DNA of 64,000 nucleotides from CAWBAT01 sp046331665 (GTDB lineage Bacteria > Acidobacteriota > Terriglobia > Versatilivoradales > Versatilivoraceae), in the NCBI GenBank assembly GCA_046331665.1, contig JAXLQK010000020.1, forward strand, positions 1 through 64,000, in the 5' to 3' direction. Below the pieces are notes generated by a model that worked only from the letters and a program-made list of their open reading frames with translations, was not told where the DNA came from and searched no databases. Shown piece after piece: positions 54,416-63,168 of this stretch. Every line of letters begins with the position of its first letter. Within the stretch, counting starts at the first letter, position 1. The translations under genes and the position numbers were made by a program.

Positions 54416-54930
54416 TAACGCGATCTGTGAAGTTCTCTTATCGTCGCTGGGCAGAACTCCTGCTCTGGAGCCTGCTGGCCTTTGGCACTTTGAGTTTCTT
54501 TGCATCCCTCCAATTGCACTCAGGGGAAGAAAATGGACTTTCGCCTCAGGAAAGGGAGCAACTCAGCAAGGCGAAAGACCCGCAGCAGAGACTGAAGATC
54601 TGTCTCGATATTGCTTCCCATCGCATGAAAGAGGTCATTCAATATGCCAGTAAAGCGGATAAAGATAATACTCCGATCGCCGTGAAAGCTTACCAGACAG
54701 CGTGTACGGAGGCGGAGAAATGCGTCGTGGAAACCAGTGCCGACTCAAACCTAAATAGAAAAATGGTGGAAACCCTCTTCAAGACGATGCAAAGCTATAA
54801 CACCACTCTACTCCGGGCCCGGGATAAAACTCCCGACGAGTTCCGCCCCCAGGTCGATGCTGCGTTTAATGTCTCGACCGGAGTCCAGCAAAGTATGACC
54901 CTGCGTGGAGATAAATTCGGCATCAAGTAA
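54412..54930 (+). CDS. Exported helical protein of unknown function
   Basis: The 172-residue product has a signal peptide or anchor (about 13-35), then a charged helical domain (LSPQEREQLSKAKDPQQRLKI, AVKAYQTACTEAEKCVVETS). I do not recognise a family. The start overlaps the citrate synthase stop (ATGA), so the two are translationally coupled although their roles look unrelated. The next gene begins 16 bases after its stop. Confidence 0.7.
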   Translation: MITRSVKFSYRRWAELLLWSLLAFGTLSFFASLQLHSGEENGLSPQEREQLSKAKDPQQRLKICLDIASHRMKEVIQYASKADKDNTPIAVKAYQTACTEAEKCVVETSADSNLNRKMVETLFKTMQSYNTTLLRARDKTPDEFRPQVDAAFNVSTGVQQSMTLRGDKFGIK

Positions 54931-54946
54931 CCCCGGGGAGGAACGG

Positions 54947-55810
54947 ATGCGAACCTCCAACTGGCAGAGACTTGTAATTTCTTTGTGTTTGTTTCCCGCC
55001 CTAAGCTTCCCTCTCCACGCCGAATTTCTGGAAGTCAGTGCTCAGGTCAAACTTTTTTATGAATCCGCCGGCGCAGGGAATCCTCTCGTGTTTATCCCCG
55101 GCTGGACCATGTCTTCAGGTATTTGGAACGAACAGCGCGCGGTTTTCTCGAAGACGCATCGCGTCATCACTTTTGACCCGCGAAGTCAGGGAAATTCAAG
55201 CAAGGCAGTTTCAGGGAATAGCCTCCAACAACACGCCAAAGATCTGCGAAAGTTGATCGAGGACCTGAACTTGCACCAAGTTACATTGATTGGTTGGGCC
55301 ATGGCCGTGGGAACGATTCTAGAGTATGTCAATCTCTACGACGACGACCGTGTGAAGGCTTTGGTGTTGGTGGATGGCTCACCTTGTCTTCTCAAGAGAG
55401 AGGATTGGGCCTTCGGGATGTCCCCCGATGACGCCTACAGGACACTGATGGGTTACGAAAATCAAAGGGTAGCGCAGACCAGCCAATTCGTGGAAAGCTT
55501 ATTCAAAACGGATCGATCGGATACCGAACTGGATTGGATCGTCAATGATGCCATGCGAACTCCAACTTCCGTCGCTACGGTGTTGGCCTTTGATTACTTC
55601 TATGCCGATCGACGCCCTCTGCTTTCCAAGATCACCCTTCCTACTCTCCTGGTCATGACTTTGGAAAATAAGGGAGTTGGGGACTACATGAAAGGGGCAA
55701 TCCAGACCTCCACCTTAAATACATTCGACGGGGTGGGTTCCGCGATATTTCTGGAGGATCCCCAGAAGTTTAATGATTGCCTCGCGACGTTTCTGCGATC
55801 ACTGCCGTGA
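54947..55810 (+). CDS. Alpha/beta-hydrolase fold protein lacking the catalytic triad
   Basis: The 287-residue product starts at ATG 54947 (GGAGGAACG upstream) with a signal peptide to about residue 25, so it is exported. It has the alpha/beta-hydrolase layout: VFIPGWTMSS oxyanion loop, VITFDPRSQGNS, and the nucleophile elbow, which reads GWAMAVG (A118 where Ser belongs). Near the end, GVGSAIFLEDP (S265) replaces the usual GxGH histidine. The acid-loop aspartate is also not evident. It should fold but not act as a serine hydrolase; binding or a different chemistry is possible. Confidence 0.8.
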   Translation: MRTSNWQRLVISLCLFPALSFPLHAEFLEVSAQVKLFYESAGAGNPLVFIPGWTMSSGIWNEQRAVFSKTHRVITFDPRSQGNSSKAVSGNSLQQHAKDLRKLIEDLNLHQVTLIGWAMAVGTILEYVNLYDDDRVKALVLVDGSPCLLKREDWAFGMSPDDAYRTLMGYENQRVAQTSQFVESLFKTDRSDTELDWIVNDAMRTPTSVATVLAFDYFYADRRPLLSKITLPTLLVMTLENKGVGDYMKGAIQTSTLNTFDGVGSAIFLEDPQKFNDCLATFLRSLP

Positions 55811-55950
55811 CCTGCGCTTTCGAGGTCCATGGTAAAAAGCGTTCGTCCGCTTTTCCGGGAAGATCACTTCATGCCAATGATGATCTTGTTTGAGAATCGC
55901 CACGGCAGTCACTTTTCATAAAATCCCAAAAGCTGTAACCTTTCCACTCT

Positions 55951-57156
55951 ATGAACCATCCCTTGCACGATGTGATCATCGTTGGCGGCGGGATTGTCGG
56001 AACGTATTGTGCCTATGAATTCGCCACCCACGGGCTGAAAACGGTCTTACTCGAACGCCAGGAACTCGCAGCGGGGGCCTCCAGTCGGGGCGGAGGCCTG
56101 CTTTTAAAGGGGGCCACAGACGTTTACGCGGCAGAGATCGTTCCCCATCTCTTGACCAACCAGCACCTCCTGGAAGAATTTATCCAAAGGCACAACGCCG
56201 AAGTGGACTATGTACGCGAAGGAAGCCTCTTCGTGTGCTTTGAAGAAGATGCGGAATCGACGCAAACGCTGATGGAGGAGATGAACGCCGCAGGTCTTCC
56301 CTCCGAATGGTGGAGCCCGCGTGAATTGCAAGGTCGCTTCCCGGCACTGACCCGGAGGGCGGTGGGAGGACGTTTTATCCCTTCAGATGCGCAATTAACT
56401 CCGTTGAGGCTTTGCACAAGCTTTGCCAAGGCCGCCCGTGAAACTGGTGCGGACATCCGCACCCATCAGAATGTGCTCTCTCTTTTGAGAGACTCCAATC
56501 ACCAAGTCATTGGAGTTCAAACCGATCAAGAGTCCTTCTACTCCCGTCAAATCGTTCTGGCCACCAACGCTTATACCGGGCATTTGATCCCGGAATTGAA
56601 ATCCATCATTATTCCGACTCGCGGTCAAGCCTTCCTTACCTTTCCTGTCCAACCTTCGTTCCTCTTTGCCTGCGCTTCGAATCAAGACCTTTGAGTATTG
56701 GAGGCAAACCCGAGAGGAAACATCCTCTTTGGAGGATGCCGCCGATTGAAGACCACTGTCCCGGGAATGGCACCGAGTCACTGAATCCACAGAAACGGTG
56801 CAAAAGAGCCTCATCTCGACCTTCAATGCCTTGCTACGATTGGGCCGTTTCGATTGAAAGAGCCTGGGGGGGAACTATGGGATTTACCCCTGATTTTCGG
56901 CCCCTGATTGGGAAGTGGGCGAATTGAGCCAAATGTCCTGCTGGCGGCGGGATTTAGCGGCAACGGTTTGCCGTTGGTGTGCGTGTGCGGAAAGATGCTG
57001 CGCGAACTCATTTTGGAGAGGCCACAAGTCTTCCTAGGATGCCTTATGATCGAATCGATTTCATTCAAGCCAAAGTGCCGGCAAGCGGGCAGAGTTTCCT
57101 TGACACTCGTGCGGTTGAGTTCTTACGATCAATATTATGCGATGGCAGCAGTTAAG
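55951..57156 (+). pseudogene. FAD-dependent oxidoreductase (DadA-like), multiply frame-broken
   Basis: The first 247 codons (55951-56691) read as a DadA/glycine-oxidase-like flavoprotein with the VIIVGGGIVGTYCAYE dinucleotide fold and LLERQELAAGASS. The rest of the family sequence continues in shifting frames: EYWRQT, GNILFGG, TESTETVQKSLI, GGTMGFTPDFRPLIG, VLLAAGFSGNGLPL and a tail to a stop at 57154-57156. About six indels are needed within 470 bases, and their net effect is zero, giving 402 codons. Either a decayed gene or a poor sequence stretch. The next gene's start overlaps its end. Confidence 0.8.
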
Positions 57157-57718
57157 TCTTCTAGTCCTCCTGGCATGGATCCCCAACGGTTGCGGCAGCC
57201 AGCCCAAGCTAAACAGAGATACGATCAAGGACAAGATTCAGGCCTTGAACATGATCGACCTGCAGGATGAGCAGATTGAGGTGGGGAAAGTCAGTTTTTC
57301 CGGGAAGAAACAGGCGGTAGCCGAGGTGAGTGTCCAGCTGGCGTTTCATTTCTCGAAGTCGAAGTCGGGAGAATGGGGCGTGGATTCTATCCGGATGGGG
57401 GATCGGGATTGGATTGCCATCAAGGATTTTCAAGCAGCGCTCAATGAAATCAGGGGCCGGAATACCATGGACAATTTGCAGAAGTTACGGCAGGCCATGG
57501 AACGCTATCACGAAAAAAATGGCAGCTACCCTGATGCCCCTAATCTTGCTAAGCTTTTGGACGTGTTATATCCGACTTACGTTTCCGAGCCCATTCGTTT
57601 CGATGGATGGAATCATGAATTAGTCTATGTGCGTCCGACCCAGAATACGTGGAAGATCGTCTCGTCAGGAGTCGACAGTATCCCGGGAAATGCCGACGAT
57701 TTGTCGGTTGGACCTTAA
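57137..57718 (+). CDS. Probable lipoprotein with a GspG-like C-terminal domain
   Basis: The 193-residue product has a short signal with the lipobox-like IPNGC at residues 15-19. Residues 20-105 form an unrecognised alpha/beta part. From about 110 the sequence (NLQKLRQAMERYHEKNGSYP, then SEPIRFDGWNHELVYV and IVSSGVDSIPGNADD) resembles the mature part of type II secretion pseudopilin GspG, including its calcium-site loop GVDSIPGNADD. It lacks the pseudopilin N-terminal methylation helix, so it is not a normal pilin. Function unknown. Confidence 0.65.
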   Translation: MRWQQLSLLVLLAWIPNGCGSQPKLNRDTIKDKIQALNMIDLQDEQIEVGKVSFSGKKQAVAEVSVQLAFHFSKSKSGEWGVDSIRMGDRDWIAIKDFQAALNEIRGRNTMDNLQKLRQAMERYHEKNGSYPDAPNLAKLLDVLYPTYVSEPIRFDGWNHELVYVRPTQNTWKIVSSGVDSIPGNADDLSVGP

Positions 57719-57734
57719 GGAGTTGAAAACACCC

Positions 57735-58460
57735 ATGGCAATGCACGAGAGATCCGATGGCAATCCCCTCCTTTTCAGGGATTCTGCAGGCCGATCCTTG
57801 CTCAAACCCCTTTCCATTTTGGCGATCCTGATTGTGATAGCGCTGGCAGTCGCCTTTGTTGTGAATCATCGTGGAGGTCAAGCGGCCTCCGCCCAGGAAA
57901 ATCCCAATCCAGCCCCCACGTTAAAACCAGTCATTACCAATGATGGCTGGATCAAAGGGAATCCTGAGGCAAAGACGGTCCTCGTCGAATTCGGTGACTT
58001 TCAATGTCCTTCCTGCGCCATGGCCCGCCTTAAGGTCGCCGAGGTGCTCAAGAAACATGAACACGACTTGAAGGTCGTTTTCAAGCAATACCCAATGCAA
58101 AATGCGCATCGCAATGCCATGCTGGCAGCTCAAGTTGCCGAAGCTGCCGGTCGACAGGCTAAATTTTGGGAGATGTCGGAACTCCTCTTCTCGAAGCAGT
58201 CCGACTGGGCCAATGTCCCGGATCCCATGACATTCTTCGTCAAGTACGCTGCTGAATTGCAGTTGAATCTGGCCAAATTCCAGAGCGACGTCACGGAGGA
58301 GGGGGTCCGCAGCAAAATATTCCGGGACATGTTGGAAGGACAGTTGGCCCAGGTACATTCGGTCCCTACATTCTTCCTGAATGGAACCGTCATGGACAAG
58401 ATCAAATCCGAAGCAGATTTTTACGCACAGATCGACAATGCCGTCCGATCCGCAAAATGA
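57735..58460 (+). CDS. DsbA/thioredoxin-fold periplasmic disulfide protein
   Basis: The 241-residue product has an N-terminal membrane anchor (about 23-43) and a DsbA-like domain with the active site FGDFQCPSCAMAR (C91 and C94), the KQYPMQNAHRNA segment and a cis-proline VPTFFLNG. It forms or moves disulfides in the periplasm. It overlaps the VKOR gene (ATGA), the usual oxidant of DsbA in bacteria lacking DsbB, so the two should form one oxidation pathway. Confidence 0.88.
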   Translation: MAMHERSDGNPLLFRDSAGRSLLKPLSILAILIVIALAVAFVVNHRGGQAASAQENPNPAPTLKPVITNDGWIKGNPEAKTVLVEFGDFQCPSCAMARLKVAEVLKKHEHDLKVVFKQYPMQNAHRNAMLAAQVAEAAGRQAKFWEMSELLFSKQSDWANVPDPMTFFVKYAAELQLNLAKFQSDVTEEGVRSKIFRDMLEGQLAQVHSVPTFFLNGTVMDKIKSEADFYAQIDNAVRSAK

Positions 58461-58900
58461 AAATCTCCCCCTGGATCTGCTGGGCTCTCATTATTCTGTC
58501 CTTTGCTGGGCTGATCGATTCCAGTATTGTTGGCCTGCACGCCTCCACGGGATTTCTCATCCCTTGCGGCTTCGCGGGAGGATGTGACCAGGTCTTGAGC
58601 AGTTCATATGCGCGTGTCTTCGGCATGTCCGTCGCCTGGTTCGGATTTGCTTTCTACTTGACCATGGCGGGCGCCGGTTTATTCGCATTTTTCGGGACAC
58701 CCGAAGTTCTCAAGATTTCATTCTCTGCCGCGTGCCTGGCTTTTCTCGTCTCACTTTATCTCTTGTATTTACAAGCATTTGTGATTCGAGCGTTCTGTGA
58801 TTATTGTTTGCTCTCTGCCAGTCTCGTGTGCCTGATTTTCGGCCTTCACTTGTGGGCCAACCCCTGGAGTTCCCCCAGTCATTCGTCCCCTGAGCGATGA
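58457..58900 (+). CDS. Vitamin K epoxide reductase (VKOR) family protein
   Basis: The 147-residue protein has four membrane spans and all four VKOR cysteines: C37 and C43 in the periplasmic loop (CGFAGGCDQVLSS) and the active-site CxxC at C114 and C117 (FCDYCLLS). It reoxidises the neighbouring DsbA-like protein and passes electrons to quinone. Overlapping starts on both sides (ATGA) show it is translated with the DsbA and YjbQ genes. Confidence 0.88.
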   Translation: MKISPWICWALIILSFAGLIDSSIVGLHASTGFLIPCGFAGGCDQVLSSSYARVFGMSVAWFGFAFYLTMAGAGLFAFFGTPEVLKISFSAACLAFLVSLYLLYLQAFVIRAFCDYCLLSASLVCLIFGLHLWANPWSSPSHSSPER

Positions 58901-59304
58901 TTAAGAATTTGGTGGTACACACAGCGGGTCAGGGCCTCTACGAATTCACTTCATTGGTTGAAGATTTCGTGAGGGATTGGGGAGGACGGGAAGGTTTGTG
59001 TACGCTCTTTATTCAGCACACTTCCGCCAGCCTCATCATCCAGGAGAATGCCGACCCATCGGCGCGAAATGACCTGCAGCGTTGGATGGATCGCCTCGTG
59101 AAGGAAAAAGATCCTTTGTACACTCATACCACCGAGGGTCCTGACGATATGCCTGCCCATATCAAATCTGTCCTTACGGCTACCTCGCTGTCAGTTCCCA
59201 TCCAGAACGGCCGGTTGGCCTTGGGAACCTGGCAAGGAATCTTTTTGTGGGAGCACCGTCATTACCGTGGCAAACGGCAAATCATTGTGCATCTCATGGA
59301 GTAG
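58897..59304 (+). CDS. YjbQ/UPF0047 family protein (secondary thiamine-phosphate synthase enzyme)
   Basis: The 135-residue protein is a UPF0047/YjbQ member with the LFIQHTSASLIIQENADP block, the RNDLQRWMDRL helix and the GTWQGIFLWEHRH end; the histidines form the active site. YjbQ proteins have thiamine-phosphate synthase-like activity in vitro; the physiological role is uncertain. It starts in the VKOR stop (ATGA). Confidence 0.9.
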   Translation: MIKNLVVHTAGQGLYEFTSLVEDFVRDWGGREGLCTLFIQHTSASLIIQENADPSARNDLQRWMDRLVKEKDPLYTHTTEGPDDMPAHIKSVLTATSLSVPIQNGRLALGTWQGIFLWEHRHYRGKRQIIVHLME

Positions 59305-59382
59305 CCTCTCTCCGCTCTCCTTCGATAGCCGAATCTGGAGATCAGTAAACGCAGATTGACTTCTTCTTCTGAGAAGGGGTTC

Positions 59383-60455
59383 ATGGCCAATCACGAGCCA
59401 AATTCTCATCATCGCCGAAAGACTACTGGTCGCGGCACAGCGGGTAATCCGGCCAATCGCTTTCAACCTCTTAACTATGAGTCCGACCCTGAAGCTCATG
59501 AGAAAGAGCGCCTCCCCGAAACCAGGTATTCCAGGACTCGTCACGCAGTATCATTGCATTTAATGAAAGCCCCGATGTCGGATTTGATGCCAGCATCAAT
59601 CCCTACCGCGGGTGCGAGCATGGCTGTGTCTATTGCTATGCCCGGCCGACGCATGAATACCTTGGGCTTTCAGCCGGACTCGACTTCGAAACAAAAATAT
59701 TTGTCAAACCTGATGCTCCTGCCTTATTGACAGAAGCCCTGTCTTCGCCCCATTGGCTGCCGCAGACCATCGCCCTCAGCGGAGTTACCGACCCGTATCA
59801 GCCCCTGGAACGCGAACTGCAACTGACCCGCCGGTGCCTTCAGGTATTGGCTGAATTCAGGAACCCGGTCTTCGTCATTACCAAGAACCACCTCGTCACG
59901 CGCGACCTTGACATTTTAAGGGAATTGGCGGAGCACGAGGCTGCGGCGGTCTTCCTTTCCATAACCACCTTGGATGAAACCCTGACAGGAAGTCTCGAGC
60001 CTCGAACCTCCAGACCTCAGCGGCGACTGGCGGCGATCGCAGCCCTCTCCGATGCCGGGATTCCGGTTGGGGTGATGGTGGCACCGGTCATCCCAGGACT
60101 TAACGATCATGAAATCCCGCACATCCTTCAGGAAGCGAAGCGTGCGGGGGCGCAATGTGCCCGATATATTCTTCTCCGACTTCCTTATGGGGTTGGAGAT
60201 TTATTTGGAGAATGGCTCGCCAGGCATTTCCCTGACCGCAAGAACCGGGTGTTGAACCGGATCCGTTCAACCAGAGCCGGAAAACTTTATGATTCGAAAT
60301 TTAAGACGCGCATGCGGGGCGAGGGGGTATTCGCCGAACAAGTGTCAAAACTATTTGCCATGTCTTGCGCCAAGGTTAATCTCAACGGACCTACGCCGCG
60401 ACTGTCGACCCAATCGTTTCGTCGTGCCGGGAAGGCTCAGCTCTCTCTGTTCTAA
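59383..60455 (+). CDS. PA0069-like radical SAM protein with a one-base frameshift
   Basis: The start is ATG 59383 (GAAGGGG upstream). The first 49 codons give GRGTAGNPANRFQPLNYE, then the frame leaves the family at TATTCC (59527-59532). One extra T restores RYFQDSSRS, FNESPDVGFDASINPYRGC and the radical SAM CEHGCVYC (C's at 59613-59636), joining the main frame that runs to 60455. The restored length is 357 residues, normal for PA0069-like radical SAM proteins, whose reaction is unknown. Sequence error is likely, since the rest is intact. Confidence 0.85.
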
Positions 60456-60814
60456 AGCTTCAACTTCAGAGAAGAGAAGTTGACGATTAGCCACAAATGA
60501 TTCCACAATAGGGCGTAATGAATAAAGAACGCTTGGCGTCATTTTGAGGCCGTCTGCGTTTGCGCTTCTTTACTTGACTTTTCATTCCATAAAATTCACC
60601 TCCGATGGAAGGGTTTTTGATAAGATATCGGTCCGAATTTCAAAGATTTCGAAAGTTGCAGGACGTGGCAGGAGTTCGAAGCTTCGAATTTTAATCATGT
60701 GGGTAAGACGCCATTTCTTCGTAGGATTGCATCTTGCGATCCCCAAAGTGATGGCTTGATGGGGCACCCGATTTGAAATTGTTTTAGCCATTTGACGCAA
60801 AAGGGAAGGTCCAT
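60456..60814 (+). other. Intergenic region with no gene seen
   Basis: This 359-base stretch holds a TCAACTTC/GAAGTTGA inverted repeat (60460-60467 and 60476-60483) just after the radical SAM stop, which could be a weak terminator although no T run follows. The right end carries GGGAAGG before the DUF3300 start. I see no protein-like frame or RNA gene. Confidence 0.35.
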
Positions 60815-62131
60815 ATGACACCGGAAGGTTCAAAATTGAGGGCTGGGTTTCCAATGACTCGATCCCTGATTGCCATACTCTGTATGGCGCTGTTGATTCC
60901 CGGAGATTTGATTTTATTGGGGGGGCCCTATCAACAGTCGAGTTCCGGAAGCGGAACAGAGAATGCAAAGATTCCACCCGATCAGCTGGATTCGCTGGTG
61001 GCGCCGATCGCTCTTTACCCGGATAACTTGCTGGCGCAAACGCTGGCGGCGTCCACCTATCCCCTGGAAATTATTCAGCTCCAACAGTGGCTGGAGAAGC
61101 ATAAAGATTTGAAGGACAAAGCGCTGGCTGATGCCGTGTCGAAACAGCCGTGGGATCCAAGTGTGCAATCCATGGCGGCGCTTCCGGATTTAGTTAAACG
61201 CTTGGCAGATGACATCCAGTGGGCCACGGACCTGGGGAATGCTTTTCTGGCACAACAAAGTGACGTGATGGATGCCGTCCAACGCATGCGCCAGAAGGCC
61301 AAGGGCACGGGAAACCTGAAATCCTCCGAACAACAAAAGGTGGAAACCAAGACCATCGAAAGTAAGCAGGTAATCGTGATCGAGCAGGCCAATCCGCAAG
61401 TGGTCTACGTTCCCAGTTATAGCCCTACAGTGGTTTATGGCCCTCCTGTTTATCCGTACCCTCCCATTTACTACCCGCCGCCGGGGTATTATGCTGCAGG
61501 CATGGCAATTTCGTTTGGAGTTGGAATGGCCATGGGAGCCGCTTGGGGCGGAGGCTGGGGCAGCTGTGGTTGGGGGCACAATGACGTCAACGTCAACGTG
61601 AACAACAATTTCAACCGTAACACCAACATCAGCAATAGCGGAAACCGTGTGAATGCCCAGGGCAACCGCGGGGGCGGTAACCAATGGCAACATAACTCGC
61701 AGCACCGTGGTGGCGCTCCATACTCGAACAAAGCAACGGCCAACAAGTATGGAGGGACGGCTCGCGGAGACTCCATGGCCAGCCGGCAGTCCAACGCGCG
61801 CCAGCAGCAAGGCAGGACTGGAGGCGGAGCTCAGGCCGGCTCAATGGACCGCAGTGGCAGCGGCAGGGCCCAAACGAGTTCAATGGATCGCGGTAGCGGT
61901 GGTAGAACTTCCTCGGGAGGCGGAGACCGCGTTGGTAACAGAGATGTCCCTAGGTCGTCAAGTTCATCAAGCGCCTTCGGTGGTGCTTCCAGTGGCAGGA
62001 GTGGGAGTGATGCTCGTGCCAGCAGTTCACGAGGTTCTTCTAGTATGGGAGGGTCTCGCGGTGGCGGAGGCGGTGGTGGAAGAGGGGGCGGAGGTGGTGG
62101 AAGAGGAGGCGGGGGTGGGAGAAGGAGGTAA
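60815..62131 (+). CDS. DUF3300 domain protein with low-complexity Gly-rich tail
   Basis: The 438-residue product has a signal peptide and a DUF3300 domain (IPPDQLDSLVAPIALYPDNLLAQTLAASTYP to about 200). The second half has a Pro/Tyr stretch (VVYGPPVYPYPPIYYPP), a Gly/Ala membrane-like part, an Asn-rich part and a final Ser/Gly/Arg tail ending in glycine runs. It is probably secreted or envelope-bound; function unknown. GGGAAGG stands about 6 bases before ATG 60815; ATG 60854 is a possible later start. Confidence 0.8.
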   Translation: MTPEGSKLRAGFPMTRSLIAILCMALLIPGDLILLGGPYQQSSSGSGTENAKIPPDQLDSLVAPIALYPDNLLAQTLAASTYPLEIIQLQQWLEKHKDLKDKALADAVSKQPWDPSVQSMAALPDLVKRLADDIQWATDLGNAFLAQQSDVMDAVQRMRQKAKGTGNLKSSEQQKVETKTIESKQVIVIEQANPQVVYVPSYSPTVVYGPPVYPYPPIYYPPPGYYAAGMAISFGVGMAMGAAWGGGWGSCGWGHNDVNVNVNNNFNRNTNISNSGNRVNAQGNRGGGNQWQHNSQHRGGAPYSNKATANKYGGTARGDSMASRQSNARQQQGRTGGGAQAGSMDRSGSGRAQTSSMDRGSGGRTSSGGGDRVGNRDVPRSSSSSSAFGGASSGRSGSDARASSSRGSSSMGGSRGGGGGGGRGGGGGGRGGGGGRRR

Positions 62132-62139
62132 ATCATATC

Positions 62140-63168
62140 ATGACCAAGGATAAGCACATGAAATCAAAGACACGCAAGATTTTCATTCAGCGAGCTTTCT
62201 TCTCCGTCGCGGTGGCGGCCTTCTTCGGGATGATGGCCGTCGTTTCTCAAGCCCAATCGCAATCAAAAGAAACGGCGTCCACACCTTCGCAGCCGGCACA
62301 AAAGGCCTTTGATACGCCGCAACAGGCGGCCGAGGCGTTGATTAAGGCTGCGGGTCCTTTTGACGAGCCCGCCCTTTTGGCGATTTTTGGTCCGGAAGGA
62401 AAAGATTTTGTGACCTCCGCGGACCACGTCCAAGATAAGAACCGGGCGAAAGACTTTGCTGAATGGGCTCATGAAAAAAATACGATTAGTATTGATCCGA
62501 AGAACCCGGCCCGAGCCACTCTTGTGGTTGGCAAGGAAGACTGGCCTCTTCCCGTTCCAATCGTCAAGAAGGGAGGGAAATGGTTTTTCGATTCCAAGGC
62601 AGGCCGCGAGGAAATCCTATATCGGCGCATCGGAACCAACGAATTGGATGCGATTCAAGTTTGCCGTGGTTTCGTAGAGGCGCAGTATGAATATGCCTCG
62701 GAGAGTCACGATAATTCCGGAGTACACCAATACGCCCAGAAGATCATCAGCACTCCCGGCAAGCAGGATGGCTTATATTGGAGAAACGCGGATGGCAGCT
62801 CGGGTGGTCCAATTGGCGAGCCGGTCGCCAAAGCCATTGAGGAGGGATACACTAGCAAATCGCAACCCTACCATGGTTATTACTTCAAGGTCTTAAAAGG
62901 GCAGGGCCCAGCGGCGCCGATGGGCCAGCTCGATTATGTGATCAAAGGAATCATGATTGGCGGATTTGCCTTGGCCGCCGCGCCAGCTGAATACCGCGTG
63001 ACTGGGGTAAAAACCTTTATTGTGAACAACAACGGCATCGTCTATCAAAAAGATATGGGGCCTGATTCACTCAACATCTTCAAGAATATGGATATTTATA
63101 ACCCGGACAAGACCTGGCAGCGCACCGACGACCAGTGGCCCGCCGATGTTTCGGTCAATAAGAACTAA
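62140..63168 (+). CDS. DUF2950 family exported protein
   Basis: The 342-residue product has a signal peptide (to about residue 40, ending SQAQSQ) and a DUF2950 domain (FDTPQQAAEALIKAAGPFD, WFFDSKAGREEILYRRIGTNELDAI, CRGFVEAQYEYAS). Its function is unknown. DUF2950 genes commonly follow DUF3300 genes and the 8-base gap here supports co-translation, so the two probably work together in the envelope. Confidence 0.85.
   Translation: MTKDKHMKSKTRKIFIQRAFFSVAVAAFFGMMAVVSQAQSQSKETASTPSQPAQKAFDTPQQAAEALIKAAGPFDEPALLAIFGPEGKDFVTSADHVQDKNRAKDFAEWAHEKNTISIDPKNPARATLVVGKEDWPLPVPIVKKGGKWFFDSKAGREEILYRRIGTNELDAIQVCRGFVEAQYEYASESHDNSGVHQYAQKIISTPGKQDGLYWRNADGSSGGPIGEPVAKAIEEGYTSKSQPYHGYYFKVLKGQGPAAPMGQLDYVIKGIMIGGFALAAAPAEYRVTGVKTFIVNNNGIVYQKDMGPDSLNIFKNMDIYNPDKTWQRTDDQWPADVSVNKN

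Noticed and set aside
61629..62157. Proline- or alanine-rich frames opposite and within the DUF3300 tail
   Set aside because: They mirror the Gly/Ser/Arg low-complexity tail of the DUF3300 gene.
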